Below are positions 38,827 through 46,371 of a DNA stretch of 55,426 nucleotides, in pieces. Position numbers and translations under genes: made by a program. The stretch's first letter is position 1, and each line of letters starts with the position of its first letter. The notes below the pieces were generated by a model. The model did not search any database and was not told the DNA's origin. It saw only the letters and a program-made list of their open reading frames with translations. Source of the DNA: Sphingobium sp. (GTDB lineage Bacteria > Pseudomonadota > Alphaproteobacteria > Sphingomonadales > Sphingomonadaceae). The stretch lies in assembly GCA_022652485.1 (NCBI GenBank), contig JALCRK010000022.1, forward strand, positions 1 through 55,426, written 5' to 3'.

Positions 38827-40215
38827 TCATCTTGCGCCGTCATGCCAGAGGATCACGCGCATCGTCTGGAGCAGGATCAGGAGATCGAGGAACGGCGTGT
38901 AGTTCTTGGCGTAGTAGAGATCATATTCGAGCTTGTGCCGCGCATCCTCAAGCGAAGCGCCATAGGGATAGTTGATCTGCGCCCAGCCGGTGATGCCGGG
39001 CTTCACCATGTGCCGCTCGGCGTAGAAGCGCAGGTCTTTCTCCAGCTCCTTCACGAACTGCATCCGCTCCGGCCGGGGGCCGACGAAGCTCATGTCGCCC
39101 TTCAGCACCACCCAGCATTGGGGCAGCTCGTCGATGCGCAGCTTGCGCAGCCAGTAACCGAGGCGGGTGATGCGGGGGTCGTCCTTTTCGGCCCACACCG
39201 CCTGCCCATCGACCTCGGCATCGGTGCGCATGGTGCGCAGCTTGGTGATCCAGAACTCCTCGCCATAGAGGCCAACACGCTGTTGCCGGTATAAGGCCGG
39301 ACCTTTGCTGTCGAGCTTCACGGCGAGTGCGGCGATCGCGATCAAGGGTGCGGTCAGCACCAGCAGCAGCGCGCTCACCACCACGTCGAACAGGCGCTTG
39401 GCGAAGCTGGACAGGCGGCGGCCGGAGGAAAATCCGTCCGAGAAGATGAGCCAGCTCGGGTTCACGCTGTCAAGGTCGATCCGCCCGGTTTCGCGCTCAA
39501 GGAAGGTCGAAAGGTCGTTCACATGGACGCCGGTGGTCTTGATGCGGAGGAGATCCTCCATCGGCACCGCGTTGCGCCGCTCCTGCAACGCCAGGATCAC
39601 CTCGCTCGCGCCGAGGCGCACGACATAATCGGCGAGGTTGTGGATGGCGTTGCGCGGGATGGCCTCCGCCACCACCGGCTCGGCGTCGCTCATCTTGATA
39701 TAGCTGACGACGAAAAAGCTCGCGCCTGGGCGCTTTTCGAGCTGGCGAATGCGGTCCGCGCGCTCGCCAGCGCCGAGGATGATGATGCGACGCCGGAACA
39801 CCTCGCCGCCGAACATCGTGCCGAGCAGCAGCCGCGCGCCGATCAGCGCCGCAGTCGCGATCACCATCGCGTAGAGCGTGTTGGAGCGCCAGAGCGTGAT
39901 CGTGGGCAACAGGAAATAGAGCACGCTGTAGAGGATGATGCCGAGCGACACCGCGACCATCACCCGCGCGATCGAAAAGCGCGGCGATTGGAGCGATTCC
40001 GTGCTGTAAACGCCAACGCCGACCATCGCCGCCTGTAGCGAGATCGCGAAGGTGAGCAGCGGGCCGGCGCGGTTGAGGACATAATCCACATCCATGCCGA
40101 TCTGGTGGGCGCGGATCACCCAGGCGGCCTCGGCCGAGCAGATCAGCAGGATGAAATCCAGCAAGCCCAGCAGCAGCACCGCATGTGGCACATAATGTTT
40201 GAAAATCCGAACCAT
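38827..40215 (-). CDS. Exopolysaccharide sugar transferase, PEP-CTERM-associated type
   Basis: This polyprenyl-phosphate sugar-1-phosphate transferase starts exopolysaccharide repeat units on the lipid carrier. The 462 residues have four N-terminal membrane spans (about 10-125), a CoA-binding-like Rossmann region (RRRIIILGAGERADRIRQLE), one more span (FDVVVSALLLVLTAPLIAI) and the catalytic C-terminus with KLDSKGPALYRQQRVG, FWITKLRTMRTDAE, KLRIDELPQCWVVLKGDMS, VGPRPERMQF and KPGITGWAQINYPYG. Position before prsK-prsR-prsT fits the exosortase-linked sugar transferase subfamily (TIGR03013 as I recall). The ATG at 40215 follows GTGAGG. A 10-base palindrome (40307-40316) lies about 90 bases upstream. 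Confidence 0.9.
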   Translation of the reverse strand: MVRIFKHYVPHAVLLLGLLDFILLICSAEAAWVIRAHQIGMDVDYVLNRAGPLLTFAISLQAAMVGVGVYSTESLQSPRFSIARVMVAVSLGIILYSVLYFLLPTITLWRSNTLYAMVIATAALIGARLLLGTMFGGEVFRRRIIILGAGERADRIRQLEKRPGASFFVVSYIKMSDAEPVVAEAIPRNAIHNLADYVVRLGASEVILALQERRNAVPMEDLLRIKTTGVHVNDLSTFLERETGRIDLDSVNPSWLIFSDGFSSGRRLSSFAKRLFDVVVSALLLVLTAPLIAIAALAVKLDSKGPALYRQQRVGLYGEEFWITKLRTMRTDAEVDGQAVWAEKDDPRITRLGYWLRKLRIDELPQCWVVLKGDMSFVGPRPERMQFVKELEKDLRFYAERHMVKPGITGWAQINYPYGASLEDARHKLEYDLYYAKNYTPFLDLLILLQTMRVILWHDGAR

Positions 40216-40370
40216 GCCTCACCCACATTCGAGCAGCGCTTACGGTCGGCCAGATTCCGGCTGTAAGATTTCCCGACAGGGCTACAGCCTATCGCGCAAA
40301 TTCACGAACAATTGTTGAACGGTGACGGAATTTTTTACAGGTGGAGAAGCCAGCCCGGCCCAAATAAAAA

Positions 40371-40399
40371 ACAGGGGAGCCCGGAACGAGCTCCCCTGT
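40371..40399 (-). terminator. Rho-independent terminator (minus strand)
   Basis: ACAGGGGAGC (40371-40380) pairs perfectly with GCTCCCCTGT (40390-40399). Read on the minus strand the stem is followed by TTTTTATTT. It ends transcripts coming from the regulator gene at 40501 or from a small RNA in the gap. Confidence 0.85.
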
Positions 40400-40490
40400 A
40401 GAGATGGTCACCAAAGACCTTGGGGGTTAGTGCCTGTTTTAAGGCGAGGAAGTAAACATTTCCTCAGCTTTACCTCCATAATGGTTCAGG
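40371..40490 (-). ncRNA. Candidate structured RNA downstream of the ScfR-type gene
   Basis: The gap 40216-40500 (285 bases) holds no gene. Read on the minus strand, the part next to the regulator has a GAGGAA/TTCCTC hairpin, a second short GGTC/GACC hairpin and then the strong terminator. It could be a 3'-UTR-derived or independent small RNA. A very short ORF preceded by GAGG (MFTSSP) overlaps the first hairpin. No convincing promoter is seen, so an ordinary 3' untranslated region is the alternative. The rest of the gap holds only the likely promoter of the sugar transferase gene. Confidence 0.35.
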
Positions 40491-40500
40491 TTTATTGCGG

Positions 40501-41892
40501 TCAGTCCTCCACAAACTCAAACGGCGTCAGTCCCCGCTCGCGCTCGTTGAAGCGCAGCATGCGTCCGCGGGGCGGAGCGCTGCGCTGGGTGCAGGCGGCG
40601 CGGGTGCAGGAGACGCAGCCGAGGCCCACGGGCTGCGCGTCGCCTTTCTCAAGATCCAGTCCGCGCGCGTGGAGCAGGGGCTTTGCGAATTCGGCCTTCA
40701 CCCCCAGCGCGATCGAGAAGATCGCCTGCCCCTGCCGCAGCCCCGCGCTCTGGCCCGCGACGGTGCGATTGAGGGTGAACCAGCGCTCGCCATCCTCCAG
40801 CTCGATCAGCTGCGGCACGATCTCTGACGCGCGATCGAACGCGCTGTGGATCGCCCAGAGCGGGCAGCGGCTGTCCGCCTCCACCATCGGCGCAGCGGAC
40901 GCGCCCGCATAGCGCTTCGACGACTGCCCGGCGCGGTCGATCCGTACCATGAAGAAGGGCAACCCGCGCGCGCCGACGCGCTGCAGCGTGGTCAAACGGT
41001 GCGCGACCTGCTCATAGCCCGCGCCAAAGCGCCGCTGGAGCAGCAGCGGATCATAGCCGCTCGCCTCGCACGCGCGCAGGAAACGGCCATAGGGCATCAT
41101 CACGGCGGCGGCGAAATAGCTGGTGAGGTGGCGGCGGAACAGCCGCTCCGCATGGCGGTCGGCGAAGCCCGCGCCGTTTACCAGCGCATCGATCTCCGCC
41201 TTGGCCTCCATCTCGGCGATGAGGAAGGCGGCGTGAAAGGTGCGCGAGGCAGCGTCCAGCATCTCCGAAAGCTGCAACTGGCGCGCATGCAGATCGAGCC
41301 GGCGGACATGATCCGGCATCACGTCGCCCGGAAGCAGGCGGATGGCGAGCTGGTGCTTCTGGCGGAGGCGCTCGGCGAGCGCACTATAGAGGTCGCCCGT
41401 CGCGATGCGCAGTTCGTCGGCCAGCGCTTCCGCCTGCGCATCCAGATCGGGGAAATGGTTGCGCCAGCGCTCGATCTCGCGGCGGACCTTCATCACCGGC
41501 TGCGCCTCGACCGGCGAGGCCTGCGCCCCGCCCTCGCCCATCCGGTCGAACGCGCGGGCGAACGCCTCCACCCCGGCAGGCGCGGCGGCGAGCCATTCCT
41601 CGATCTCGCTGCGGTCGATATTGAGGTCCGCGAACAGGGGATCGGCAAGCCTGCGCCGCATTCCCTGCAGGCCGCCGCCTGGCGCATCGCTCCCCAGCTT
41701 GCGCGGGTCGAAATCGAACCGCTCGGCAAGACGCAGCATCAGCGCGGCGGAGAGCGGGCGCTGGTTTTTCTCGATCAGGTTGAGGTAGCTCGGCGAAATT
41801 TCCAGCGCATCCGCCATCGCCAGCTGGGTGAGGCCCGAGGTGCGCCTCAGCCGCCGTACCGCATGTCCCGCCAGGATTTTCCGTTCGGCCAT
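40501..41892 (-). CDS. ScfR/RamB-type transcriptional regulator (XRE, ImmA/IrrE-like)
   Basis: This regulator of 463 residues starts with an XRE helix-turn-helix (VRRLRRTSGLTQLAMADALE, then PSYLNLIEKNQRPLS). Next comes an IrrE/ImmA-like domain in which the HE-x-x-H metal motif is degenerate (FHAAFLIAEME, then HLTSYFAAAVMMPY). The C-terminal DUF2083-type domain contains CPLWAIHSAF and a cysteine group CVSCTRAAC. This is the short-chain fatty acyl regulator class that includes RamB of Corynebacterium, a controller of acetate and glyoxylate genes. It is divergent from aceA, which supports that role. The ATG at 41892 has AAGG seven bases upstream; two in-frame starts precede it. Confidence 0.87.
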   Translation of the reverse strand: MAERKILAGHAVRRLRRTSGLTQLAMADALEISPSYLNLIEKNQRPLSAALMLRLAERFDFDPRKLGSDAPGGGLQGMRRRLADPLFADLNIDRSEIEEWLAAAPAGVEAFARAFDRMGEGGAQASPVEAQPVMKVRREIERWRNHFPDLDAQAEALADELRIATGDLYSALAERLRQKHQLAIRLLPGDVMPDHVRRLDLHARQLQLSEMLDAASRTFHAAFLIAEMEAKAEIDALVNGAGFADRHAERLFRRHLTSYFAAAVMMPYGRFLRACEASGYDPLLLQRRFGAGYEQVAHRLTTLQRVGARGLPFFMVRIDRAGQSSKRYAGASAAPMVEADSRCPLWAIHSAFDRASEIVPQLIELEDGERWFTLNRTVAGQSAGLRQGQAIFSIALGVKAEFAKPLLHARGLDLEKGDAQPVGLGCVSCTRAACTQRSAPPRGRMLRFNERERGLTPFEFVED

Positions 41893-41901
41893 CATCACGC
41901 C

Positions 41902-41919
41902 TTGTAAATAAATTTACAA
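41902..41919. promoter_or_regulatory. Candidate operator between regulator gene and aceA
   Basis: TTGTAAAT and ATTTACAA form eight-base inverted arms around AA. Related TTACAAAT sequences recur at about 41922-41929 and 41972-41979 in the same AT-rich gap. They lie just upstream of the regulator start and about 80 to 150 bases before aceA, as expected for an autoregulated divergent operator. The binding protein is inferred. Confidence 0.5.
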
Positions 41920-42058
41920 CATTACAAATTTTACTACGTTATTTACGACCATATTGCCATCGTTTTTTACAAATTCGGTGGCACAGCCCCATGTTGCAGC
42001 GCATCATCAGCCTCAAGGAACACGAGTCGTTCCACCCCACATCAACAAGGAGGCAGTC

Positions 42059-43657
42059 ATGTCCTACCAGGATACCATCGCGAAGGCCGGAAGCCTGATC
42101 ACCAGCAACGGCGCGCCGTGGGACGGCATCAGCGCCGAGTCCACTGCACGCATGAAGCTGCAGAACCGCTTCAACACCGGCCTCGACATCGCGAAGTACA
42201 CCGCGAAGATCATGCGCGCGGACATGGCCGCCTATGACGCCGACCCCGCCAACTACACCCAGTCGCTGGGCTGCTGGCACGGCTTCATCGGTCAGCAGAA
42301 GCTGATCTCGATCAAGAAGCATTTCGGCACCACCAAGGGCCGCTACCTCTACCTCTCCGGCTGGATGGTTGCTGCATTGCGGAGCGAGTTCGGCCCCCTG
42401 CCCGACCAGTCGATGCATGAGAAGACCTCCGTCTCCGACCTGATCGAGGAGCTGTATACCTTCCTCAAGCAGGCCGATGCCCGCGAGCTTGGCATGATGT
42501 TCCGTGATCTCGACGCCGCGCGCGAAGCGGGCGATCAGGTGAAGGCCAAGCAGATCGAGCACGCGATCGACAATTACGAGACGCACGTCGTTCCGATCAT
42601 CGCCGACATCGACGCCGGTTTCGGCAATGCCGAGGCGACCTACCTGCTCGCGAAGAAGTTCATCGAGGCAGGCGCATGCTGCATCCAGATCGAGAACCAG
42701 GTTTCGGACGAGAAGCAGTGCGGCCACCAGGATGGCAAGGTCACGGTGCCGCATGAGGATTTCCTCGCGAAGATCCGCGCCGTCCGTTATGCCTTCCTTG
42801 AGCTGGGCGTGGATGATGGCGTCATCGTCGCCCGCACCGACAGCCTCGGCGCAGGCCTCACCAAGCAGATCGCCTACGTCAAGGAAAAGGGCGACATTGG
42901 CGACCAGTATAACAGCTTCCTCGATTGCGAAGAGGTTTCGGCCTCCGATGTCAGCCACGGCGACGTGCTTATCACCCGCGACGGCAAGCTGATGCGCCCG
43001 AAGCGCCTGCCCTCCAACCTGTTCCAGTTCCGCGCTAGCTCGGGCGAGGACCGCTGCGTGCTCGATTGCATCACCTCGCTGCAGAATGGCGCTGACCTGC
43101 TGTGGATCGAGACCGAGAAGCCGCATATCGGCCAGATCGGCGGCATGGTGAACCGCATCCGCGAAGTCATCCCCAACGCGAAGCTGGTCTATAACAACAG
43201 CCCCAGCTTCAACTGGACGCTGAACTTCCGCCAGCAGGTCTATGATGCATGGGCCGCCGAAGGAAAGGACGTGTCGGCCTATGACCGCGCCAAGCTGATG
43301 AGCGTCGACTATGACAACAGCGAGCTGTCGGCCGAGGCGGACGAGCGCATCCGCACCTTCCAGAAGGACGCGGCGGCACAGGCGGGCATCTTCCACCACC
43401 TCATCACGCTGCCGACCTATCACACGGCCGCTCTGAGCACCGACAACCTCGCCAAGGAGTATTTTGGCGACGCCGGTATGCTGGGCTACGTCCTCAATGT
43501 GCAGCGCCAGGAAATCCGCCAGGGTATCGCCTGCGTGAAGCACCAGAACATGTCCGGCTCGGACATCGGCGACGATCACAAGGAGTATTTCGCCGGTGAA
43601 GCGGCCCTCAAGGCTGCTGGCAAGGACAATACTATGAACCAGTTCGCCGCGGCCTAA
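42059..43657 (+). CDS. aceA: Isocitrate lyase
   Basis: Isocitrate lyase cleaves isocitrate to succinate and glyoxylate in the glyoxylate shunt. The 532 residues belong to the long isocitrate lyase class: the catalytic motif is QCGHQDGKVTV (Cys221) rather than the KKCGH of the E. coli type. The magnesium region IIADIDAGFGN and the substrate segment NNSPSFNW are present. The ATG at 42059 has a perfect AAGGAGG site. It is divergent from an ScfR/RamB-type regulator and followed by a small ORF and malate synthase, forming the shunt cluster. Its last codons (NQFAAA and stop) are the first unit of a tandem repeat. Confidence 0.96.
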   Translation: MSYQDTIAKAGSLITSNGAPWDGISAESTARMKLQNRFNTGLDIAKYTAKIMRADMAAYDADPANYTQSLGCWHGFIGQQKLISIKKHFGTTKGRYLYLSGWMVAALRSEFGPLPDQSMHEKTSVSDLIEELYTFLKQADARELGMMFRDLDAAREAGDQVKAKQIEHAIDNYETHVVPIIADIDAGFGNAEATYLLAKKFIEAGACCIQIENQVSDEKQCGHQDGKVTVPHEDFLAKIRAVRYAFLELGVDDGVIVARTDSLGAGLTKQIAYVKEKGDIGDQYNSFLDCEEVSASDVSHGDVLITRDGKLMRPKRLPSNLFQFRASSGEDRCVLDCITSLQNGADLLWIETEKPHIGQIGGMVNRIREVIPNAKLVYNNSPSFNWTLNFRQQVYDAWAAEGKDVSAYDRAKLMSVDYDNSELSAEADERIRTFQKDAAAQAGIFHHLITLPTYHTAALSTDNLAKEYFGDAGMLGYVLNVQRQEIRQGIACVKHQNMSGSDIGDDHKEYFAGEAALKAAGKDNTMNQFAAA

Positions 43658-43739
43658 AAGGCCACGGTGGGAACCAGTTCGCCGCGGCCTGAAGGCCTCG
43701 GTGGGAACCGGGTCCGCTACGGTCTAAAAACCACAGCGG
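43637..43739 (+). repeat. Three tandem 34-35-base stem-loop repeats at the aceA 3' end
   Basis: Units lie at 43637-43671, 43672-43705 and 43706-43739, and a fourth begins at 43740 (AACCAGTTCGC). Each starts AACC and carries a hairpin of the form CCGC..GGYC-loop-RRCC..CGG. In the third, more diverged unit, the changed bases still pair (CCGCT with AGCGG). The first unit is the coding end of aceA. The series looks like repeated duplication of the gene's own terminal hairpin. Confidence 0.75.
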
Positions 43740-43820
43740 AACCAGTTCGCAGCTGCGCAATTTGGTGTTAAGTGGGGCGAGGAATCCCCTTTCTCTCGTC
43801 CCACACCTCAAGGAGACATC

Positions 43821-43985
43821 ATGATGGATGAACAACCGACCCCCGCACGCTCCCGCGCCGTCTTCTCCACGGAAGATTTCGAGCTGATGAAGGAAGCGGT
43901 GGCGGACTACGTCAAGAAGATCCAGGACGATCCGCGCTCCTCCAAATTCGTGAACCTCTATCATCGTCTTGGTCGCTTGAGCTGA
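43821..43985 (+). CDS. Small protein of unknown function between aceA and glcB
   Basis: This 54-residue ORF begins MMDEQPTPARSRAVFSTED and ends VNLYHRLGRLS. It is hydrophilic, probably helical, with no signal peptide or membrane span. The ribosome site AAGGAG is strong, and a 10-bp hairpin (43772-43781 with 43795-43804) stands just before it in the leader. It lies in the glyoxylate-shunt cluster and is probably cotranscribed with aceA. I do not recognise the family. Normal codon use and a good start make it likely to be real. Confidence 0.65.
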   Translation: MMDEQPTPARSRAVFSTEDFELMKEAVADYVKKIQDDPRSSKFVNLYHRLGRLS

Positions 43986-44112
43986 TCCGGACGGACCCGA
44001 GCTTTCCTGGGGAGGAAAGTCTTGACCCGTCGTAGCCGTCAAACCGGTTGCGGCGGGTCATTTTACTAAATTTGAATATGGCGCAGATGCGCCCAAGCTG
44101 CTGGAGACCAAT

Positions 44113-46212
44113 ATGACCGTCATGACGCCTCGCGCGGGATTGAAGATTGCGGACGAGTTGGTCCGTTTTATCGAGGAGCGGGCGCTGCCGGGGACGGGCG
44201 TGGGGGTTGATGCGTTCTGGTCTGGGATGGCGGACATATTGGCGCGCTTTGCGCCGGAGAATGCGGCGCTTTTGCAGAAGCGCGAGGATTTGCAGGCGAA
44301 GATCGACGCGTGGCATGTGGCGCGCGCTGGCAAGCCGCTGGAGCAGGCGGAGTATCAAGCGTTCCTGCGCGAAATCGGCTATCTGGTGCCGGAGCCTGCG
44401 CCGTTCGAGGTGGATAGCGCGAACATCGACGCGGAGCTGGCCAGCATGGCGGGGCCGCAGCTGGTGGTGCCGATCCTGAACGCGCGCTTCCTGCTCAACG
44501 CCGCCAATGCGCGCTGGGGCAGCCTCTATGACGCGCTTTACGGCACCGACGCCATTCCGGGCGCAGCCTCGGGCAAGGGCTATGACGCCGAGCGCGGCGC
44601 GAAAGTGATCGCCTGGGCGCGGGGCTTCCTCGACACCGCCGTTCCCGGCTGGGAGAAGGCCTTGAAGGGCGAGGAAGGCGCACCGCCGTTCTGCACGTTC
44701 GATGGCGGCTATATGTTCAAGCATAACGGCCTCCACATCGAGGTGGTGGTGGATCGCGATCATCCGATCGGCAAGACCGATCCGCTGGGCGTCGCCGACG
44801 TGATCCTCGAATCCGCATTGACCACCATCTGCGACCTTGAGGACTCGGTCGCGGCCGTGGATGGCGCAGACAAGGTGCTGGCCTATTCCAACTGGCTCGG
44901 CCTGATGAAGGGCGACCTTGAGGATAGCTTTGAAAAGAACGGCGCGATGATGACCCGCCGGTTGAATGCGGACCGCGAATATACCGCGCCGTCCGGCTCC
45001 ACGTTCACGGTTCCGGGCCGCTCGCTCCTGTTCGTGCGCAATGTCGGCCATCTGATGACCACGCCCGCCGTGCTGCTGGCGGATGGCAGCGAAGCGCCGG
45101 AAGGCATCATCGACGGCATCGTCACGACGCTGATCGCGCTGCATGACCTGAAGGGGCTGGGCAAGTTCCAGAACAGCCGCACCGGCAGCATGTATATCGT
45201 CAAGCCCAAGATGCACGGGCCGGAGGAATGTGCGTTCGCCAACCGGCTGTTCGATGCGATCGAGGATATGCTCAGGCTGCCGCGCCACACCTTGAAGATC
45301 GGCGTGATGGACGAGGAACGCCGCACGTCGGCCAACCTCGCCGCCTGCATCGAGGCGGTGAAGCACCGCATCATGTTCATCAACACCGGCTTTTTGGATC
45401 GCACCGGCGACGAGATGCATACATCGATGCGCGCCGGGCCGATGATCCGCAAGGGCGACATGAAGACGTCGGCGTGGATCGCCGCCTATGAGGACCGCAA
45501 CGTGCAGATCGGTTTGGCGTGCGGCCTTTCCGGCAAGGCGCAGATCGGCAAGGGCATGTGGGCCGCGCCGGACCGGATGGCGGACATGCTCGATCAGAAG
45601 ATCGGCCACCCCAAGACCGGCGCGAACACCGCATGGGTGCCTTCGCCCACCGCCGCCGTGCTGCACGCGACGCATTATCACAGCGTCGATGTGTTCGCAC
45701 GCCAGGCCGAGCGCAAGGCGGAGGGCGTCACCGGCCTCGATCCGCTGCTGTCGATCCCGGTGGCAGCGGGCGTCAACTGGTCCGAAGACGAGATCCGCGC
45801 CGAGCTCGACAACAACGCGCAAGGGATCCTTGGCTATGTGGTGCGCTGGGTCGATCAGGGCGTCGGATGCTCCAAGGTGCCGGACATCAACGACATCGGC
45901 CTGATGGAAGACCGCGCCACGCTGCGCATCAGCTCGCAGCATATGGCGAACTGGCTGCTGCATGGCGTGGTGAGCGAAGCCGACATCGACGCCGCCTTCG
46001 CCCGCATGGCGAAGAAGGTCGACGCGCAGAATGCAGGCGATCCGCTCTACCGCCCCATGTCCAGCAACGAGGCCACCTCGCTCGCCTACCAGGCCGCGCG
46101 CGACCTCGTGTTCAAGGGCATCTCACAACCCTCCGGCTATACCGAACCCCTCCTCCACGCCTATCGCTTGCGGTTGAAGGCAGAGGACGCGAAGATCAGC
46201 GAACCGGCCTGA
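44113..46212 (+). CDS. glcB: Malate synthase G
   Basis: Malate synthase G condenses glyoxylate with acetyl-CoA to malate, completing the glyoxylate shunt. The 699 residues are the long G isoform (E. coli GlcB is 723). Typical parts are [95 protein letters not shown] and, toward the end, [20 protein letters not shown]. The ATG at 44113 follows GGAG by six bases. A 9-bp hairpin (44024-44059) lies in the 127-base gap after the small ORF. A strong terminator follows the gene. Confidence 0.96.
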   Translation: MTVMTPRAGLKIADELVRFIEERALPGTGVGVDAFWSGMADILARFAPENAALLQKREDLQAKIDAWHVARAGKPLEQAEYQAFLREIGYLVPEPAPFEVDSANIDAELASMAGPQLVVPILNARFLLNAANARWGSLYDALYGTDAIPGAASGKGYDAERGAKVIAWARGFLDTAVPGWEKALKGEEGAPPFCTFDGGYMFKHNGLHIEVVVDRDHPIGKTDPLGVADVILESALTTICDLEDSVAAVDGADKVLAYSNWLGLMKGDLEDSFEKNGAMMTRRLNADREYTAPSGSTFTVPGRSLLFVRNVGHLMTTPAVLLADGSEAPEGIIDGIVTTLIALHDLKGLGKFQNSRTGSMYIVKPKMHGPEECAFANRLFDAIEDMLRLPRHTLKIGVMDEERRTSANLAACIEAVKHRIMFINTGFLDRTGDEMHTSMRAGPMIRKGDMKTSAWIAAYEDRNVQIGLACGLSGKAQIGKGMWAAPDRMADMLDQKIGHPKTGANTAWVPSPTAAVLHATHYHSVDVFARQAERKAEGVTGLDPLLSIPVAAGVNWSEDEIRAELDNNAQGILGYVVRWVDQGVGCSKVPDINDIGLMEDRATLRISSQHMANWLLHGVVSEADIDAAFARMAKKVDAQNAGDPLYRPMSSNEATSLAYQAARDLVFKGISQPSGYTEPLLHAYRLRLKAEDAKISEPA

Positions 46213-46234
46213 AGGCGACGTACAGACACAAAGC

Positions 46235-46263
46235 AAAGGGCGGGAGAATTCTCCCGCCCTTTT
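46235..46263 (+). terminator. Rho-independent terminator after glcB
   Basis: A fully palindromic stem (AAAGGGCGGGAGAA with TTCTCCCGCCCTTT, 46235-46262) is followed by T. It ends the aceA-glcB cluster and may also work from the other side. Confidence 0.85.
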
Positions 46264-46280
46264 CGTTCGTATCACATCGT

Positions 46281-46359
46281 CGTCATTCCCGCGAACGCGG
46301 GAAACCAGCATTTCGAGCACAGCCTCCCAGTCTGGATCCCCGCGTTTGCGGGGATGACG
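46281..46359. repeat. Pair of inverted palindromes with CGTCAT heads (family B)
   Basis: The left unit starts CGTCAT and has TTCCCGCG/CGCGGGAA (46286-46303). The right unit has ATCCCCGC/GCGGGGAT (46336-46355) and ends ATGACG. The CGTCAT and ATGACG tips pair with each other, and both units carry a CCAG/CTGG tail, so they form a head-to-head pair like a BIME. They lie between glcB and gltB ends. Confidence 0.75.
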
Positions 46360-46371
46360 GGGTGTCCTACC

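Noticed and set aside
38694..38843. Extended N-terminus of PrsK
   Set aside because: The extra 50 codons read through the family A palindrome and into the sugar transferase gene; the ATG at 38693 has a ribosome site and starts the membrane domain.
40216..40370. Sigma-54 promoter for the sugar transferase gene
   Set aside because: One GG-N10-GC spacing exists (TGGCCGACCGTAAGC), but the -12 half does not resemble TTGC, so it was not called.
43637..43760. Short tandem repeats considered as a CRISPR array
   Set aside because: Units are contiguous without unique spacers, diverge between copies, and start within the aceA coding end.
43912..45963. A 683-residue open frame antisense to malate synthase
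   Set aside because: Shadow frame; the plus-strand frame contains the complete set of malate synthase G motifs and a ribosome site.
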